Source: Thermoanaerobaculaceae bacterium (GTDB taxonomy: Bacteria > Acidobacteriota > Thermoanaerobaculia > Thermoanaerobaculales > Thermoanaerobaculaceae). From it: a stretch of 64,000 nucleotides of DNA. The position numbers and the translations under genes were made by a program. The stretch spans positions 1 through 64,000 of the forward strand of contig JACADV010000086.1 in assembly GCA_013388425.1 (NCBI GenBank). The letters are read 5' to 3'. Of this stretch, positions 47,400 to 57,390 are shown in pieces. The first letter of the stretch is position 1; each line of letters starts with the position of its first letter. The notes beneath the pieces were generated by a model, which was not told the DNA's origin, searched no databases, and worked only from the letters and a program-made list of their open reading frames with translations.

Positions 47400-48665
47400 T
47401 CACGAGGCTGCTCCCCCCACGCCAAAGTACGCCCGGGCGTGGCGCAGGCCCTCCACGAGGGCGTCCACATCGTCGCGGTGGTTGTAGATGGCAAACGAGG
47501 CCCGCGCCGTGGCGGGGACGCCGAGCCGGCGCATCAAGGGCTGGGCGCAGTGGTGGCCGGCGCGCACCGCCACCCCGTGGGTGTCCAGGATCGTCGCCAG
47601 GTCGTGGGGGTGGATCTGGGGATCGGCAAAGGACACGAGCCCGCCGCGCTCGCTGGCGTCCCTGGGGCCGTGGATCTCGAGTCCCCCCAGGGAAGCCAGG
47701 CGCTCGAGGGCGTAGCCGGTGAGCTCCACCTCGTGCCGGCGCACCGCGTCCATGCCCAGCTCCTCCAGGAGGTCCAGCGCCGCGGTAAAGGCCACCGCGT
47801 CAGCAATGTTCGGGGTGCCCGCCTCGAACTTGTAGGGGATGTCGTTCCAGGAAGCGTAGTCCAGGCGCACCTCGCGGATCATCTCGCCACCCCCGTAGAG
47901 GGGCTGCATCATTTCCAGCAGTTCCGGCCGCCCCACCAGGAAGCCCAGGCCCGTAGGGCCGTACATCTTGTGCGCGGAGAAGGCGAGGAAATCACACCCC
48001 AGCGCGGCAAAGTCCACCTGGAGGTGGGGCACGGCCTGGGCGCCGTCCACCACCACCACCGCCCCCACGCGGCGCGCCGCCTCGGCCATCTCGGCGACGG
48101 GGTTGATGGTACCGAGGACGTTGGACATGGCGGTCACGGCCACGATGCGCGTGCGCGGGGAGAGGAGCTGCGCGAAGACGCGCAGGTTGAGGCGGCCGTT
48201 GTCGTCGATGGGGACGTGCCGGAGGGCAACGCCCCGCTGGCGGGCGAGCATGATCCAGGGGACCAGGTTGGAGTGGTGCTCCATCTCGGTGAGCAGCACC
48301 TCGTCGCCCACCGAGAGCCGCTCCCCCCAGGAGCGTGCCACCAGGTTCAACGCCTCGGTGGCGTTGCGGGTCATGATGACGCCGCGGGGATCGGGGGCGC
48401 CCACGAAGCGGGCGACGCGGCGCCGCGTGAACTCGAAGGCGGCGGTGGCCTCCTCGGCCAGGGTATGCACGCCGCGGTGCACGTTGGCGTTGAGGGTGGT
48501 GTAGTAGCGGGCCAGGGCAGCCAGCACCGTGTCGGGTTTCTGGGTGGTGGCGGCATTGTCCAGGTAGACGAGGCGCCGCCCGTGCACCGTGCGTGAGAGG
48601 ATGGGGAAGTGGGCTGCCAGCACCTTCGGGTCGAAGCTCGATGCCTGGGGGGAGGGGGCGAGCAT
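47400..48665 (-). CDS. sufS: Cysteine desulfurase SufS
   Basis: A 421-residue PLP enzyme from ATG 48665, 2 bases after the sufD stop. Features are LVYLDNAATTQKPDTVLAAL, NANVHRGVHTLAEEATAAFE, TEALNLVARSWGERLSVGDE, TEMEHHSNLVPW, VVVVDGAQAVPHLQVDFAAL, the PLP lysine in FLAFSAHKMYGPTGLG and the persulfide cysteine in VAVRAGHHCAQPLMRRLG. The short loop around that Cys is typical of group II (SufS/CsdA) enzymes. It removes sulfur from cysteine for Fe-S assembly. Confidence 0.95.
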   Translation of the reverse strand: MLAPSPQASSFDPKVLAAHFPILSRTVHGRRLVYLDNAATTQKPDTVLAALARYYTTLNANVHRGVHTLAEEATAAFEFTRRRVARFVGAPDPRGVIMTRNATEALNLVARSWGERLSVGDEVLLTEMEHHSNLVPWIMLARQRGVALRHVPIDDNGRLNLRVFAQLLSPRTRIVAVTAMSNVLGTINPVAEMAEAARRVGAVVVVDGAQAVPHLQVDFAALGCDFLAFSAHKMYGPTGLGFLVGRPELLEMMQPLYGGGEMIREVRLDYASWNDIPYKFEAGTPNIADAVAFTAALDLLEELGMDAVRRHEVELTGYALERLASLGGLEIHGPRDASERGGLVSFADPQIHPHDLATILDTHGVAVRAGHHCAQPLMRRLGVPATARASFAIYNHRDDVDALVEGLRHARAYFGVGGAAS

Positions 48666-48667
48666 GG

Positions 48668-49936
48668 TCACTCCGCGTGCAGGCGTGCCGCCACCAGCGC
48701 TTCCAGGCGCTGCCGGGTGGACTCGGGCAGGCGCGCCAGTGTCTGGTCCAGGAAGCCGTAAACGATGAGGCGCAGCGCCTGACTTCTTGGCAAGCCGCGG
48801 CTTGCCAGGTAGAAGAGCTGCTCCGGATCGATGGGCGCCACCGTGGCCCCGTGGGAGCAGCGCACGTTTTGGTTGGCGATCTCCAGCTCGGGGATCGACT
48901 CGGCACGCGCCCCCCGCGAGAGCAAGAGGTTGCGGTTCTCCTGGTAAGCCTCGCACTCCGGTGCGTCGGCGGCAATGCGGATCAGGCCGGTGTAGGCGGA
49001 GCGGGCGGTGTCGGCCAGCGCTACCTTGAAGTCCAGGTTCGAGTTGGTCTTCCCCGCCAGGTGGTGGTGCTCGGTGTGGTGGTCGAAGCGTTGCCGGTCC
49101 CCGCCCATGGCCACGCCAAACGTGGCCACCTCCGCCCCTTCGCCCACGAGCTCCGCGCCCACGTCGGCCTTGTACAGGGCGCCGCCGAAGGAGGCCAGGG
49201 CCAGCTGCAGGCGTGCCCCGCTGGCGACGCGGGCCCGGGTGGTGAGGTGGCCGCTGACCCCTTCCTCCCAGCGCTGGATGAGGGCGTGGCGCACGCGGGC
49301 GTTTTCCTCCACCAGGAGCTCGCTCACCCCCACCACCTGGGCGCCGCTTTCCCCGCCCAGGTGCCCCTCGAGGATCTCGAAGGAGCTGCCAGCCTCGGCG
49401 AGGACGAGCACGCGCGGCACGGCCACGCGCCCGCCGGGGCCGGCGAGCAGGCGCAGGCGGATGGGCTCTTCCAGCTCCACGCCCCGGGGCACCCGTACCA
49501 GCACGCCGCCCCGCCAGGCGGCGGCGTTGATGGCTTCGAACAAGCCGTGACGGGCAGGAACGGTGCTACCGACGAGTTCGGCCGCCTGGGAGCGGTGCAG
49601 GTCCTCCACCACCACCCCGGCCCGGCGCGCCTCCTCCGAGAGCTCCACAAGCCGGATGGCGCCGCCGGCCACCAGGACCGCAGCGGCAGCGGGGTCCTCC
49701 TGGCGCCACTCCCCGGGCAGCGGGAGCGGGAGCGGTTCGGTGGGGTCGTGGGCTGGCAGGAGCTGCGCCGGGTTGGTGTACCGCCACAGGTGGCGGGCCC
49801 GATCGGGCAGCACGAGGGGGTCGAGGAGCGCGCGGGCCTCCTCGCGCATCCGGCGCAGGAATTCGCCTTCCCCTGCTGCTTGCGACAACTGGGCAATGTG
49901 GTCGAGTTGTACTCTCGGGATGGCTTCAGCGCTCAT
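48668..49936 (-). CDS. sufD: Fe-S cluster assembly protein SufD
   Basis: A 422-residue SufB/SufD-family protein from ATG 49936. Matches include HLWRYTNPAQLLP near the N-terminus, LVRVPRGVELEEPIRLRLLA, HHTEHHHLAGKTNSNLDFKV and YQENRNLLLSRGARAESIPE. The C-terminus is LEIANQNVRCSHGATVAPID followed by EQLFYLASRGLPRSQALRLI, with the conserved Cys/His (RCSHGA). It partners SufB on the SufBC2D scaffold. It lies 29 bases after sufB. Confidence 0.93.
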   Translation of the reverse strand: MSAEAIPRVQLDHIAQLSQAAGEGEFLRRMREEARALLDPLVLPDRARHLWRYTNPAQLLPAHDPTEPLPLPLPGEWRQEDPAAAAVLVAGGAIRLVELSEEARRAGVVVEDLHRSQAAELVGSTVPARHGLFEAINAAAWRGGVLVRVPRGVELEEPIRLRLLAGPGGRVAVPRVLVLAEAGSSFEILEGHLGGESGAQVVGVSELLVEENARVRHALIQRWEEGVSGHLTTRARVASGARLQLALASFGGALYKADVGAELVGEGAEVATFGVAMGGDRQRFDHHTEHHHLAGKTNSNLDFKVALADTARSAYTGLIRIAADAPECEAYQENRNLLLSRGARAESIPELEIANQNVRCSHGATVAPIDPEQLFYLASRGLPRSQALRLIVYGFLDQTLARLPESTRQRLEALVAARLHAE

Positions 49937-49965
49937 GGTGTCCCCTTCTCAAACGGCCCGGTGCA

Positions 49966-51387
49966 TCACCCCACCGACCCTTCCATCTCCAGGGCGATGA
50001 GCCGGTTGAGCTCGACGGCGTACTCCATGGGCAGCTCCTTGACGAACGGCTCGATGAAGCCGTTGACGATCATCAGTCGCGCCGCCTCTTCGCTCAAGCC
50101 GCGTGAGCGCAGGTAGAAGAGCTGCTCGTCGCCCAGCTTGGAAACCCGCGCCTCGTGCTCCACGCGCACCTCCTCCTCGTCCACCTCCATGGTGGGGTAG
50201 GTGTCGGTGCGCGCCGTGTCGCCGATCAAGAGGGCGTCGCACTGCACGGTGGTCTTGCAGCCGCGGGCGCCCTTCTGGATCTTCACCAGACCGCGGTAGC
50301 TGGCGCGCCCCCCGTCCTTGGAGATGGACTTGGAGGTGATCTGGGAGGTGGTGTTGGGGGCCAGGTGGATCATCTTGGCCCCCGCGTCCTGGTGCTGGCC
50401 GGGGCCGGCGAAGGCGATGGAGAGCACCTCCCCGTGGGCCCGCTCCCCCTTGAGGATCACCGCCGGGTACTTCATGGTCAGGCAGGAGCCGATGTTCCCG
50501 TCCACCCACTCCACAGTGGCGCCCTCGTGGGCTACCGCGCGCTTGGTCACGAGGTTGAACACGTTGGTGGACCAGTTCTGGATGGTGGTGTAGCGGATGT
50601 GGGCGTCCTTGAGGGCGATCAACTCCACCACCGCCGAGTGCAGGGAGTTGGAGGAGTAGACGGGGGCCGTGCACCCCTCGATGTAGTGGACGCTGGAACC
50701 CTCGTCGGCAATGATCAAGGTACGTTCGAACTGGCCCATGTTCTGGGCGTTGATGCGGAAGTAGGCCTGCAGGGGGATCGCCACTCGGGTGTGGGGCGGC
50801 ACGTAGATGAAAGAGCCCCCCGACCACACGGCGCTGTTGAGGGCGGCAAACTTGTTGTCGGCAGCGGGGATGACGGTACCAAAGTAGCGGCGGACGATCT
50901 CCTCGTGCTCGCGCAGGCCCGAGTCCATGTCTAGGAAGATCACCCCCTGCTTGGTCAGCTCTTCCTTGACCGAGTGGTAGACCACCTCCGACTCGTACTG
51001 CGCCGTGACGCCCGCCAAGAACTTGCGCTCCGCCTCGGGGATGCCCAGGCGGTCGAAGGTGCGCTTGATGTTCTCGGGGACCTCCTCCCAGCTCGTGCCC
51101 GACTTTTCCGTGGAGCGCAGGTAGTAGGTGATCGCCTCGAAATCGATGCGCGCCAGCATCTCGGTGTTGCCCCAGCTGGGCATGGGCTTGGCGAGGAAGA
51201 TGTCCAAGGCCTTGTGGCGGAAGGCGCGCATCCACTCGGGCTCCTGCTTGAGGCGCGAGATCATCTCCACCACCTCGTGGGACAGGCCCTTGGGCGCCTT
51301 GACGAAGTACTCCTCGGGATCGTGGAAGCCGTAGCGCTCGGTGTAGTCCTGCCCGAGGTTGGCGAGGCTCGGCGGGGTGGCCATCAT
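49966..51387 (-). CDS. sufB: Fe-S cluster assembly protein SufB
   Basis: A 473-residue scaffold protein. ATG 51387 overlaps the sufC stop; ATG 51384 just inside has better spacing from GGAGG. Characteristic segments are [120 protein letters not shown] and [20 protein letters not shown]. The cysteine in [10 protein letters not shown] is the conserved sulfur-accepting residue region. It builds nascent Fe-S clusters with SufC and SufD. Confidence 0.96.
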   Translation of the reverse strand: MMATPPSLANLGQDYTERYGFHDPEEYFVKAPKGLSHEVVEMISRLKQEPEWMRAFRHKALDIFLAKPMPSWGNTEMLARIDFEAITYYLRSTEKSGTSWEEVPENIKRTFDRLGIPEAERKFLAGVTAQYESEVVYHSVKEELTKQGVIFLDMDSGLREHEEIVRRYFGTVIPAADNKFAALNSAVWSGGSFIYVPPHTRVAIPLQAYFRINAQNMGQFERTLIIADEGSSVHYIEGCTAPVYSSNSLHSAVVELIALKDAHIRYTTIQNWSTNVFNLVTKRAVAHEGATVEWVDGNIGSCLTMKYPAVILKGERAHGEVLSIAFAGPGQHQDAGAKMIHLAPNTTSQITSKSISKDGGRASYRGLVKIQKGARGCKTTVQCDALLIGDTARTDTYPTMEVDEEEVRVEHEARVSKLGDEQLFYLRSRGLSEEAARLMIVNGFIEPFVKELPMEYAVELNRLIALEMEGSVG

Positions 51388-52151
51388 GCACCTCCCATGG
51401 CCGCCTGCTGCTCGAGCCAGTCGTAGCCCCGCTCCTCGAGGGTGAGGGCAAGCTCCGCTCCGCCCGAGTGGGCAATGCGGCCGTCGATGAAGACGTGCAC
51501 TACGTCGGGTTTCACGTAGTTCAAGAGGCGCTGGTAGTGGGTGACGAGGAGGATCCCAGTGCCATTGGCAGCGGCGGCGTTGATCCCCTTGGCCACCACC
51601 TTGAGGGCGTCGATGTCGAGCCCGGAATCGGTCTCGTCCAGGAGCGCAAAACGCGGCTCGAGCATGCGCAGTTGCAGCACCTCCAGCCGCTTCTTCTCGC
51701 CGCCCGAGAAACCATCGTTGAGGTAGCGGCTGGCGAAGGCGGCATCCATCTCCAGCTCCTCCATGCGCGTGAGGAGTTGCTTGCGGAACTCCCGCACGCT
51801 CACCTCCTCCCCGCGCCGGGCGGTGACGGCCGCGCGCAGGAAGGAGGCCACCGTCACCCCGGGCACCGCCACCGGGTACTGGAAGGCGAGGAACAACCCC
51901 TTGCGGGCCTTCTCGTCGGGAGAAAGGGCAGTGATCTCCTCGCCCTCCAGGAAGACGCGCCCCTCCAGGGTGTAGGCCGGGTGCCCCATGAGGGCAGCCA
52001 CCAAGGTCGATTTGCCGGAGCCGTTGGGGCCCATGATGGCGTGGATTTCGCCGTGGGGGATGGCCAGGTCCACCCCCTTGACGATCTCCTTCTCGCCAAT
52101 GAACACGTGCACTCCGGAGCAGGAGAACAGCGGTCGGTTTTCTTCACTCAT
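51384..52151 (-). CDS. sufC: Fe-S cluster assembly ATPase SufC
   Basis: A 255-residue ABC ATPase from ATG 52151 behind GAGGTG. Walker [21 protein letters not shown], SufC-specific [20 protein letters not shown], signature [20 protein letters not shown], Walker [21 protein letters not shown] and H-loop [20 protein letters not shown]. It powers conformational change in the SufBC2D complex. It starts 11 bases after the rrf2 stop and overlaps sufB by 4 bases. Confidence 0.96.
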   Translation of the reverse strand: MSEENRPLFSCSGVHVFIGEKEIVKGVDLAIPHGEIHAIMGPNGSGKSTLVAALMGHPAYTLEGRVFLEGEEITALSPDEKARKGLFLAFQYPVAVPGVTVASFLRAAVTARRGEEVSVREFRKQLLTRMEELEMDAAFASRYLNDGFSGGEKKRLEVLQLRMLEPRFALLDETDSGLDIDALKVVAKGINAAAANGTGILLVTHYQRLLNYVKPDVVHVFIDGRIAHSGGAELALTLEERGYDWLEQQAAMGGA

Positions 52152-52162
52152 GGCACACCTCA

Positions 52163-52660
52163 TCAAACGGTTGGCCGCTGGCCCTCGCTCCCGCTGTCGT
52201 GGCGGGCGAGGGGCCAGCGGGCAGCTAGACGGTCCCGTGTGGCCCGTTCCCCCGTGGCCAGGTCGGCCAGGGTGGTGCGGGTAAAGAAGTCTTCCAACAG
52301 GGCGTCGAGATGGCTCCACACCGGGCGCAGGGCGCACTCGGACAGGCGCAGGCAGGGCGCCTGCCCGCGGTGGCTGCGCCGGTGGCAGAAGCCAGCGTCG
52401 AAGAGACGGCGACCCACGGCAGCGAGGATGCGCGCCACGGTGATCGCCTCGGGGGGCTCGGCGAGCCGGTAGCCGCCACTGCGGCCGCGTGCAGCCACCA
52501 CGAGACCGGCCCGACGCAGCTGGCCCAGCACCTTGGCGGCAAACGGTTCCGCCAGGCCCTCGGCAGCGGCCAGCTCGCTCAGGGAGACGGTCGCGGTGGG
52601 GTGCAAGGCCAGCTGCACCATGCACCGCATCCCCACTTCCTCGCTGGCGGTAATCTTCAC
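52163..52660 (-). CDS. Rrf2-family Fe-S-sensing regulator of the suf operon
   Basis: A 165-residue protein from GTG 52660 behind GGGAGGG. The winged-helix part is typical of Rrf2: [61 protein letters not shown] cysteine loop follows ([20 protein letters not shown]), C-x10-C-x5-C, which could hold a Fe-S cluster as in IscR or SufR. The rest is a helical dimerisation end. It heads the suf operon and probably autoregulates it according to Fe-S supply. I could not define an operator in the 113 bases upstream. Confidence 0.88.
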   Translation of the reverse strand: MKITASEEVGMRCMVQLALHPTATVSLSELAAAEGLAEPFAAKVLGQLRRAGLVVAARGRSGGYRLAEPPEAITVARILAAVGRRLFDAGFCHRRSHRGQAPCLRLSECALRPVWSHLDALLEDFFTRTTLADLATGERATRDRLAARWPLARHDSGSEGQRPTV

Positions 52661-52737
52661 GGCTCCGTCCCTCCCGCCGGTCGCACGGCCCCGGCACAGG
52701 GGGCAACGGGGAAAAGCGGAGAAAAATTTCCTGAATT

Positions 52738-52768
52738 CGCCCCACCGGTACCGGTGGCCGGTGGGGCG
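52738..52768 (-). terminator. Terminator downstream of the secreted two-module protein gene
   Basis: A perfect 11-bp stem, CGCCCCACCGG with its complement, around a 9-base loop. On the minus strand it is followed by AATTCAGGAAATTTTTC. A 16-base palindrome (CCACCGGTACCGGTGG, 52742-52757) is nested in it. It starts 5 bases after the upstream gene ends and should insulate the suf operon; the nested palindrome could alternatively bind a regulator. Confidence 0.75.
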
Positions 52769-52773
52769 CCCCC

Positions 52774-54807
52774 TCACGGCGTGGCGAGGGAGGGGTCGAG
52801 ACCCAGGGTGAGCGAGGCGGTGGCGTGGACGACGAGGCCGTTGCGGAGGGTGACGAGGCGGGCAGCGCGCAGCGTGAGGGCGCCGCCCGCGGCCACGACA
52901 ACGCTGGGGCCAGCGGCCAGCGAGTCGCAAGAGGTCACCTCGAGGGGAGAGGTCACCGTGCGATCCCGGAAGACCACGGCACAGGGGGCCTGGGTGCGGG
53001 CTTGCCCCGAGTCCGGGTGGAGCATCAGGGTCGAGGTGTCCACCGCCTCGAAGTCGCTCCCCTTGACACCGGCGAGCTGCGCCAGGGTGTCGTTGTTCCA
53101 ACGCTCGTCCGGGACGCCGCTGAGGTACCAGTTGGAGCCGTTGTCGGCGAGGATGAGGCCGTACTTCTTCAAGGCGTTGAGGATCACTTGCACCTCGGGC
53201 GGGTAGGGCGACACGTCGAAGGCGGCCTTGAGGCGGAAGCGCTGGCCCATGGGGGGGCGTGTGGGGTCGGTGGAGGAGGAGGCAAAGTGGCGGGCTGGCC
53301 ACACGTAGGCGCGCTGGGTGGCAGCGGCGGTGAAGCGCAAGGCGTGGGGAATGACCCCTCCCGCCACTTCCTCGTAGCGCACCAGGCCGGGGAGGATAGG
53401 CAGTCCGGCCGCATCCGCCGAGGTCCACCCTGCGGGGCGCAGGGCGTGGGAGGTCAGATCGAACCGTGCGCCCGAGCCTGCGTGCCAGGAGCCGTCCGCC
53501 TGGGGCCAGGAGTCCCAGGTCTCGTAGAGGAGGCAGCGGTCGCGGTCCAGCACCAGGACGTGACGGTCGCCGGTGGAGGCGGGGCCACCCTCGATGGGCG
53601 CGTTGGGGGGGATGGGGTAGGGAGACGGGTCGCTCTCCTCGGCGTAATCGAAAGTCACCGTCACGGGAGGCTGCGTGCCCGGCACGGTGACGAAGGGGAT
53701 ACCGATGGGGCCGCCGTTCCACGTCCCCGAGCCAAAGTCGGCGTGCAGGCCGACGGTAGCGCCAATGGTGGCAATGTAGTCGGCGGAGCGGGAGTGGACG
53801 GGGAGAGTGTCCACCGGCACGTTCCAGATGTTGTCGGCGGGGAAGATCTGGCAGCCGCCGATGGCGGGGGGGCTGGCGTGGCCGTCCCAGCCGGCCAGGC
53901 GTGCCAGCAGCCACCATAGCGCCCGCCCTTTCAGGACGCAGTTCAGCCTCTCGGAGTGGGCACAGTCGCCGCAGCCTTGCGCCTGCTGCGCCAGCTCGTG
54001 GCCAGGGTTGGCAGCCAGCCACTCCACCGCCCAGTTGCCGTCGGCGCTGCCGTCCCCGTCGCGGTCGTAGTCGCAGCCGTCGGTGGCGTGGAGCGTGCGG
54101 AAGTTGGTGGTCCCGTCGGGGTCGAACGATTCGATGTCGGCAAAGTCAAAGAGCACCTTGTTGTTGGCCAGGCAATAGGCGCGGATCTGCTGGTTGCGCT
54201 GGTGCAGGTTGCCGGCGTCTCCGGAACCGTCCAGATGCCCCGTCATGTAAACGAAGGTGACGTTGGGGTAGGCCGCCTCCAGGGCGCTCATGGCATCCAG
54301 GTACGCCTGGATGCCCTCCGGTGTGTTGTCGGACACGCCCCCGCACCAGGACCAGATGACCACGTTGCGGTCGTTCTCCGGCAGGGAGAGCATGGTGACC
54401 GTGGCATCCCGCCAGGCCAGGTCCCCGTTGTGACCCAGATCGTCGGCCCCGCCCGCGTTGCCCCACAGGTCGTTGAGGAACACGCCGGGGTGCAGGCCCC
54501 AATTGGACGCGTCGAAATCGTAGGTGGAGCCTGCGCTGCGCAGGGCTTCGAGCCCGGTCACGAGCTGGGAGCCGTGGGAGGTGTGGCCGTAGCCGATCCG
54601 CAGCACCGCCTTGGCCTGCTCGATCCAGGTGCGGGGGATGCGCCCGAGATTGGTGCAGTGGTGGTCCACGAGGATGGGCTCCTCCCGCGCCAGCGCTGCC
54701 GGCACCGGCACGGCCGAGAGGACGAACAGGAGACCGCCAACGGCTCTGGCGACGCGTCCTGAGTGCAACGGACGGGGACGGAGGAGGCACCGCGCTACGG
54801 CTGTCAT
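52774..54807 (-). CDS. Large secreted protein of unknown function, two modules
   Basis: A 677-residue protein from ATG 54807. The N-terminus is a signal peptide ([20 protein letters not shown]). Module 1 (about 40-265) opens [20 protein letters not shown] and has [40 protein letters not shown] and [20 protein letters not shown]. The GHTSHGSQ and late His suggest an SGNH-hydrolase-like fold. Module 2 (about 300-600) has [40 protein letters not shown] and [21 protein letters not shown] do not know its family. The C-terminal 70 residues are short beta repeats. The combination looks like a secreted hydrolase plus a binding module, but no activity can be claimed. Confidence 0.7.
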   Translation of the reverse strand: MTAVARCLLRPRPLHSGRVARAVGGLLFVLSAVPVPAALAREEPILVDHHCTNLGRIPRTWIEQAKAVLRIGYGHTSHGSQLVTGLEALRSAGSTYDFDASNWGLHPGVFLNDLWGNAGGADDLGHNGDLAWRDATVTMLSLPENDRNVVIWSWCGGVSDNTPEGIQAYLDAMSALEAAYPNVTFVYMTGHLDGSGDAGNLHQRNQQIRAYCLANNKVLFDFADIESFDPDGTTNFRTLHATDGCDYDRDGDGSADGNWAVEWLAANPGHELAQQAQGCGDCAHSERLNCVLKGRALWWLLARLAGWDGHASPPAIGGCQIFPADNIWNVPVDTLPVHSRSADYIATIGATVGLHADFGSGTWNGGPIGIPFVTVPGTQPPVTVTFDYAEESDPSPYPIPPNAPIEGGPASTGDRHVLVLDRDRCLLYETWDSWPQADGSWHAGSGARFDLTSHALRPAGWTSADAAGLPILPGLVRYEEVAGGVIPHALRFTAAATQRAYVWPARHFASSSTDPTRPPMGQRFRLKAAFDVSPYPPEVQVILNALKKYGLILADNGSNWYLSGVPDERWNNDTLAQLAGVKGSDFEAVDTSTLMLHPDSGQARTQAPCAVVFRDRTVTSPLEVTSCDSLAAGPSVVVAAGGALTLRAARLVTLRNGLVVHATASLTLGLDPSLATP

Positions 54808-54813
54808 ACCCAC

Positions 54814-54819
54814 AAAGTA
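54814..54819 (-). promoter_or_regulatory. -10 box for a leaderless transcript of the secreted protein
   Basis: TACTTT reading leftwards at 54819-54814, 6 bases before ATG 54807. GTG 54813 directly abuts it, so ATG 54807 is the more likely start. Confidence 0.4.
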
Positions 54820-54966
54820 CGCGAGGCTCGGGGTGCCAGTCGGTGCGGGGCATCACACCGTGGCTGCGGGACCTTGCTGCGGCGGGACCGTGGGCGGGGT
54901 TCGTGGCGCGCTGGTTCTGCTACTGTTAGCGCCGCACCGGGGGCACGCTGGTCTGGAGGAGGGCGA

Positions 54967-56628
54967 ATGACGTCGCTGGCAGGGGCGGTAAAGGTGGATG
55001 CAACGTTCGAGACGAACCGGGACCACTGGCGCATGGTCATGGAGCGCCTCGCCGCCGAGGAGGCACGGATTCGCGAGGGGGGCGGTGAGAAGGCCGCCGC
55101 GCGCCAGAAGGCGCAGGGGAAGATGCTGGTCCGCGAGCGTCTCCAGGCGCTTCTGGATCCTGGCAAGCCCTTCCTGGAGCTGGGGTTGTGGGCCGGGTGG
55201 GGGATGTACGAGGAGTGGGGCGGGGCGCCCTCGGCCGGGGTGGTCACGGGGCTCGGCATGGTTTCGGGCCGGATCTGCGTGATCGTGGCCAACGATGCCA
55301 CCGTCAAGGCCGGTGCCTGGTTCCCCATCACCTGCAAGAAGGTGTTGCGGGCCCAGGAGATCGCCCTGGAGAACCGCCTGCCGGTGATCTACCTGGTGGA
55401 CTCGGCCGGGGTGTTTCTCCCGCTCCAGGACGAGATCTTCCCCGACAAGGAGCACTTCGGACGCGCCTTTTACAACAACGCGCGGCTCTCGGCGGAGGGG
55501 ATCTACCAGATTGCCGCCATCATGGGCCCCTGTGTGGCAGGGGGTGCGTACCTGCCCATCATGTCCGACGAGGCGTTGATCGTGGAGAAGACCGGCTCCA
55601 TTTTCCTGGCTGGCCCGCACCTGGTGAAGGCAGCCATTGGCGAGCAGATCGACACCGAGGCCCTGGGCGGGGCCGAGGTGCAGTCGGACATCTCCATGGT
55701 GGTGGACGACCGCTTCGGCGACGATGCGTCGTGCCTGGCCTCGGTGCGCGCCCGCATCGCTGGCCTGGCTCACCCGCGCCTGGCCCCCTACCACCGCAGC
55801 GAGGAGCAACCGCCGGCGGTGGATCCGGCGGGGATCCTGGGGGTCGTGCCACCCGACCGGGCGCGGCCTTACGACACCTACGCCCTGCTCGCCCACCTCC
55901 TGGACGGGTCACAGTTCGAGGAGTACAAGGCCACCTCTGGACGCACGCTGGTGTGCGGGACGGGTCGCATCAAGGGGTGGTCGGTGGGGATCGTTGCCAA
56001 CCAGCGCGCCATCGTCACTCGCCGCCGCGGGCTCGAGCCCAAGGAGCGGGAGATGCAGATTGGCGGTGTCATCTACTCCGACTCGGCCGACAAGGGGGCG
56101 CGCTTCGTGGAGCTCATGAACCAGAAGGGCATCCCGCTCCTGTTCCTCCAGGACGTCACCGGCTTCATGGTGGGGTCGAAGGCGGAGCGGGAAGGGATCA
56201 TCAAGGACGGCGCCAAGATGGTGAACGTGGTGGCCAACTCCACCGTCCCCAAGATCACCATCTTCGTGGGCAACTCCTACGGTGCCGGCAACTACGCCAT
56301 GTGCGGCAAGGCCTACGGGCCGCGCTTCATCTTTGCCTGGCCTTCCGCCTCCATTGCCGTCATGGGCGGCGAGCAGGCGGCCCAGACGCTGCTCTCCATC
56401 CAGCTCTCCAAGCGCACCGACGTGAGCGAGGAGGAGAAGCGGAGCCGCCTGGCCGACATCAAGGCGCGCTACGACGCGACCCTCGACCCGCGTTACGCGG
56501 CGGCGCGGCTGTGGGTGGACGGGATCCTGGATCCCCGCGACACCCGGGAGGTGGTCTCGGCCTGCCTGGAGGCCGCGGCCCACGAGGGGGAGCAGAAGCC
56601 GTTTCGCTGGGGCGTGCTGCAGACGTAA
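54967..56628 (+). CDS. Acyl-CoA carboxylase carboxyltransferase (beta) subunit, methylcrotonyl-CoA-carboxylase-like
   Basis: A 553-residue protein from ATG 54967 behind GGAGGAGGG. It has both crotonase-like halves of biotin-dependent carboxyltransferases: ARQKAQGKMLVRERLQALLD, GVVTGLGMVSGRICVIVAND, LPVIYLVDSAGVFLPLQDEI, MGPCVAGGAYLPIMSDEALI, IPLLFLQDVTGFMVGSKAER, VGNSYGAGNYAMCGKAYGPR and SASIAVMGGEQAAQTLL. The GAGNYAMCGKAYGPRF segment with MVGSKAE favours methylcrotonyl- or geranyl-CoA carboxylase over propionyl-CoA carboxylase. It transfers CO2 from carboxybiotin to an acyl-CoA. The biotin carboxylase/carrier subunit is not encoded nearby, so it must be elsewhere in the genome. Confidence 0.92.
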   Translation: MTSLAGAVKVDATFETNRDHWRMVMERLAAEEARIREGGGEKAAARQKAQGKMLVRERLQALLDPGKPFLELGLWAGWGMYEEWGGAPSAGVVTGLGMVSGRICVIVANDATVKAGAWFPITCKKVLRAQEIALENRLPVIYLVDSAGVFLPLQDEIFPDKEHFGRAFYNNARLSAEGIYQIAAIMGPCVAGGAYLPIMSDEALIVEKTGSIFLAGPHLVKAAIGEQIDTEALGGAEVQSDISMVVDDRFGDDASCLASVRARIAGLAHPRLAPYHRSEEQPPAVDPAGILGVVPPDRARPYDTYALLAHLLDGSQFEEYKATSGRTLVCGTGRIKGWSVGIVANQRAIVTRRRGLEPKEREMQIGGVIYSDSADKGARFVELMNQKGIPLLFLQDVTGFMVGSKAEREGIIKDGAKMVNVVANSTVPKITIFVGNSYGAGNYAMCGKAYGPRFIFAWPSASIAVMGGEQAAQTLLSIQLSKRTDVSEEEKRSRLADIKARYDATLDPRYAAARLWVDGILDPRDTREVVSACLEAAAHEGEQKPFRWGVLQT

Positions 56629-56705
56629 CCGCTGCCTGTGTGGCGCAGCCCTGGGTTGTGGGCGCTTGGGGCCGTGACGTTCGCTGACAACTCTCCAGCG
56701 CGCCC

Positions 56706-57341
56706 TCAGCGCAGCCGGATGACCACGTCCCCCACTCCCGCCTCGGCTTCGATACTGGCAGTACCGGGGCCCCGCCAGGTGAGCTCGTGGCCGATGAAGC
56801 CGGAACCCCGCTCCCGGCCTGCGGGCGTGCGCAGCGACACGTCCCCCACTCCGCACGAGGCCGAGACGGGGCCGAAGGCCTCCTCGGGGCCCTCGATGCG
56901 CACGTTGCCCACCCCCACCTCCACCGTGACGTCGGCGGCCACGTCGAGGATGCGCACATCGCCCACGCCCAGCTCGACGGTGCGCGCCATGGTGGCGGGC
57001 AGGCGCACCAGCCACTGCTCTCCCCACCCGCGGTTGCGTTGCTTTGGCCGCACCAACAGGTGGAGGGTTCCCCCCCGCTCCTCAGCCACCAGCTCGGCCT
57101 GTTCCAGCTCCTCCCGGAGGCGGCGCGAGCTCCGCAGCAGCGAAGGGTCGGCGGAGACCTCGATCCGCACCGAGAGGACCGGCTCCTGACTCGCCAGCAC
57201 CTCCACCTCGCCCACGCCCGCCTCGATGGCCACCGCAGCGATGCCCGCGCTGGGGCGCTCCAGCGTCAGCACGCGAGCGGGTTCTTCGGCCAGGACAACC
57301 CCGGCCATGGCAGCGCCGATCAGTGCAAGCCAGTGGGCCAT
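56706..57341 (-). CDS. Exported DUF4097-like beta-repeat protein
   Basis: A 211-residue protein from ATG 57341 behind GGAGGAGGG, with a short signal peptide (MAHWLALIGAAMAGVVLA). The sequence repeats a GVGxV unit five times: EAGVGEVEVLA, LGVGDVRILDV, VGVGNVRIEGP, CGVGDVSLRTP and AGVGDVVIRLR. This is the parallel beta-helix pattern of DUF4097/putative adhesin proteins. The final repeats read GVGDV, as in many envelope-stress-linked members. The function is unknown. It is 49 bases after the hydrolase gene and on the same strand. Confidence 0.8.
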   Translation of the reverse strand: MAHWLALIGAAMAGVVLAEEPARVLTLERPSAGIAAVAIEAGVGEVEVLASQEPVLSVRIEVSADPSLLRSSRRLREELEQAELVAEERGGTLHLLVRPKQRNRGWGEQWLVRLPATMARTVELGVGDVRILDVAADVTVEVGVGNVRIEGPEEAFGPVSASCGVGDVSLRTPAGRERGSGFIGHELTWRGPGTASIEAEAGVGDVVIRLR

Positions 57342-57390
57342 GACACCCTCCTCCCCCTCTCCAACGCAGCGCTTGCCCCCGGGTTCCTCG

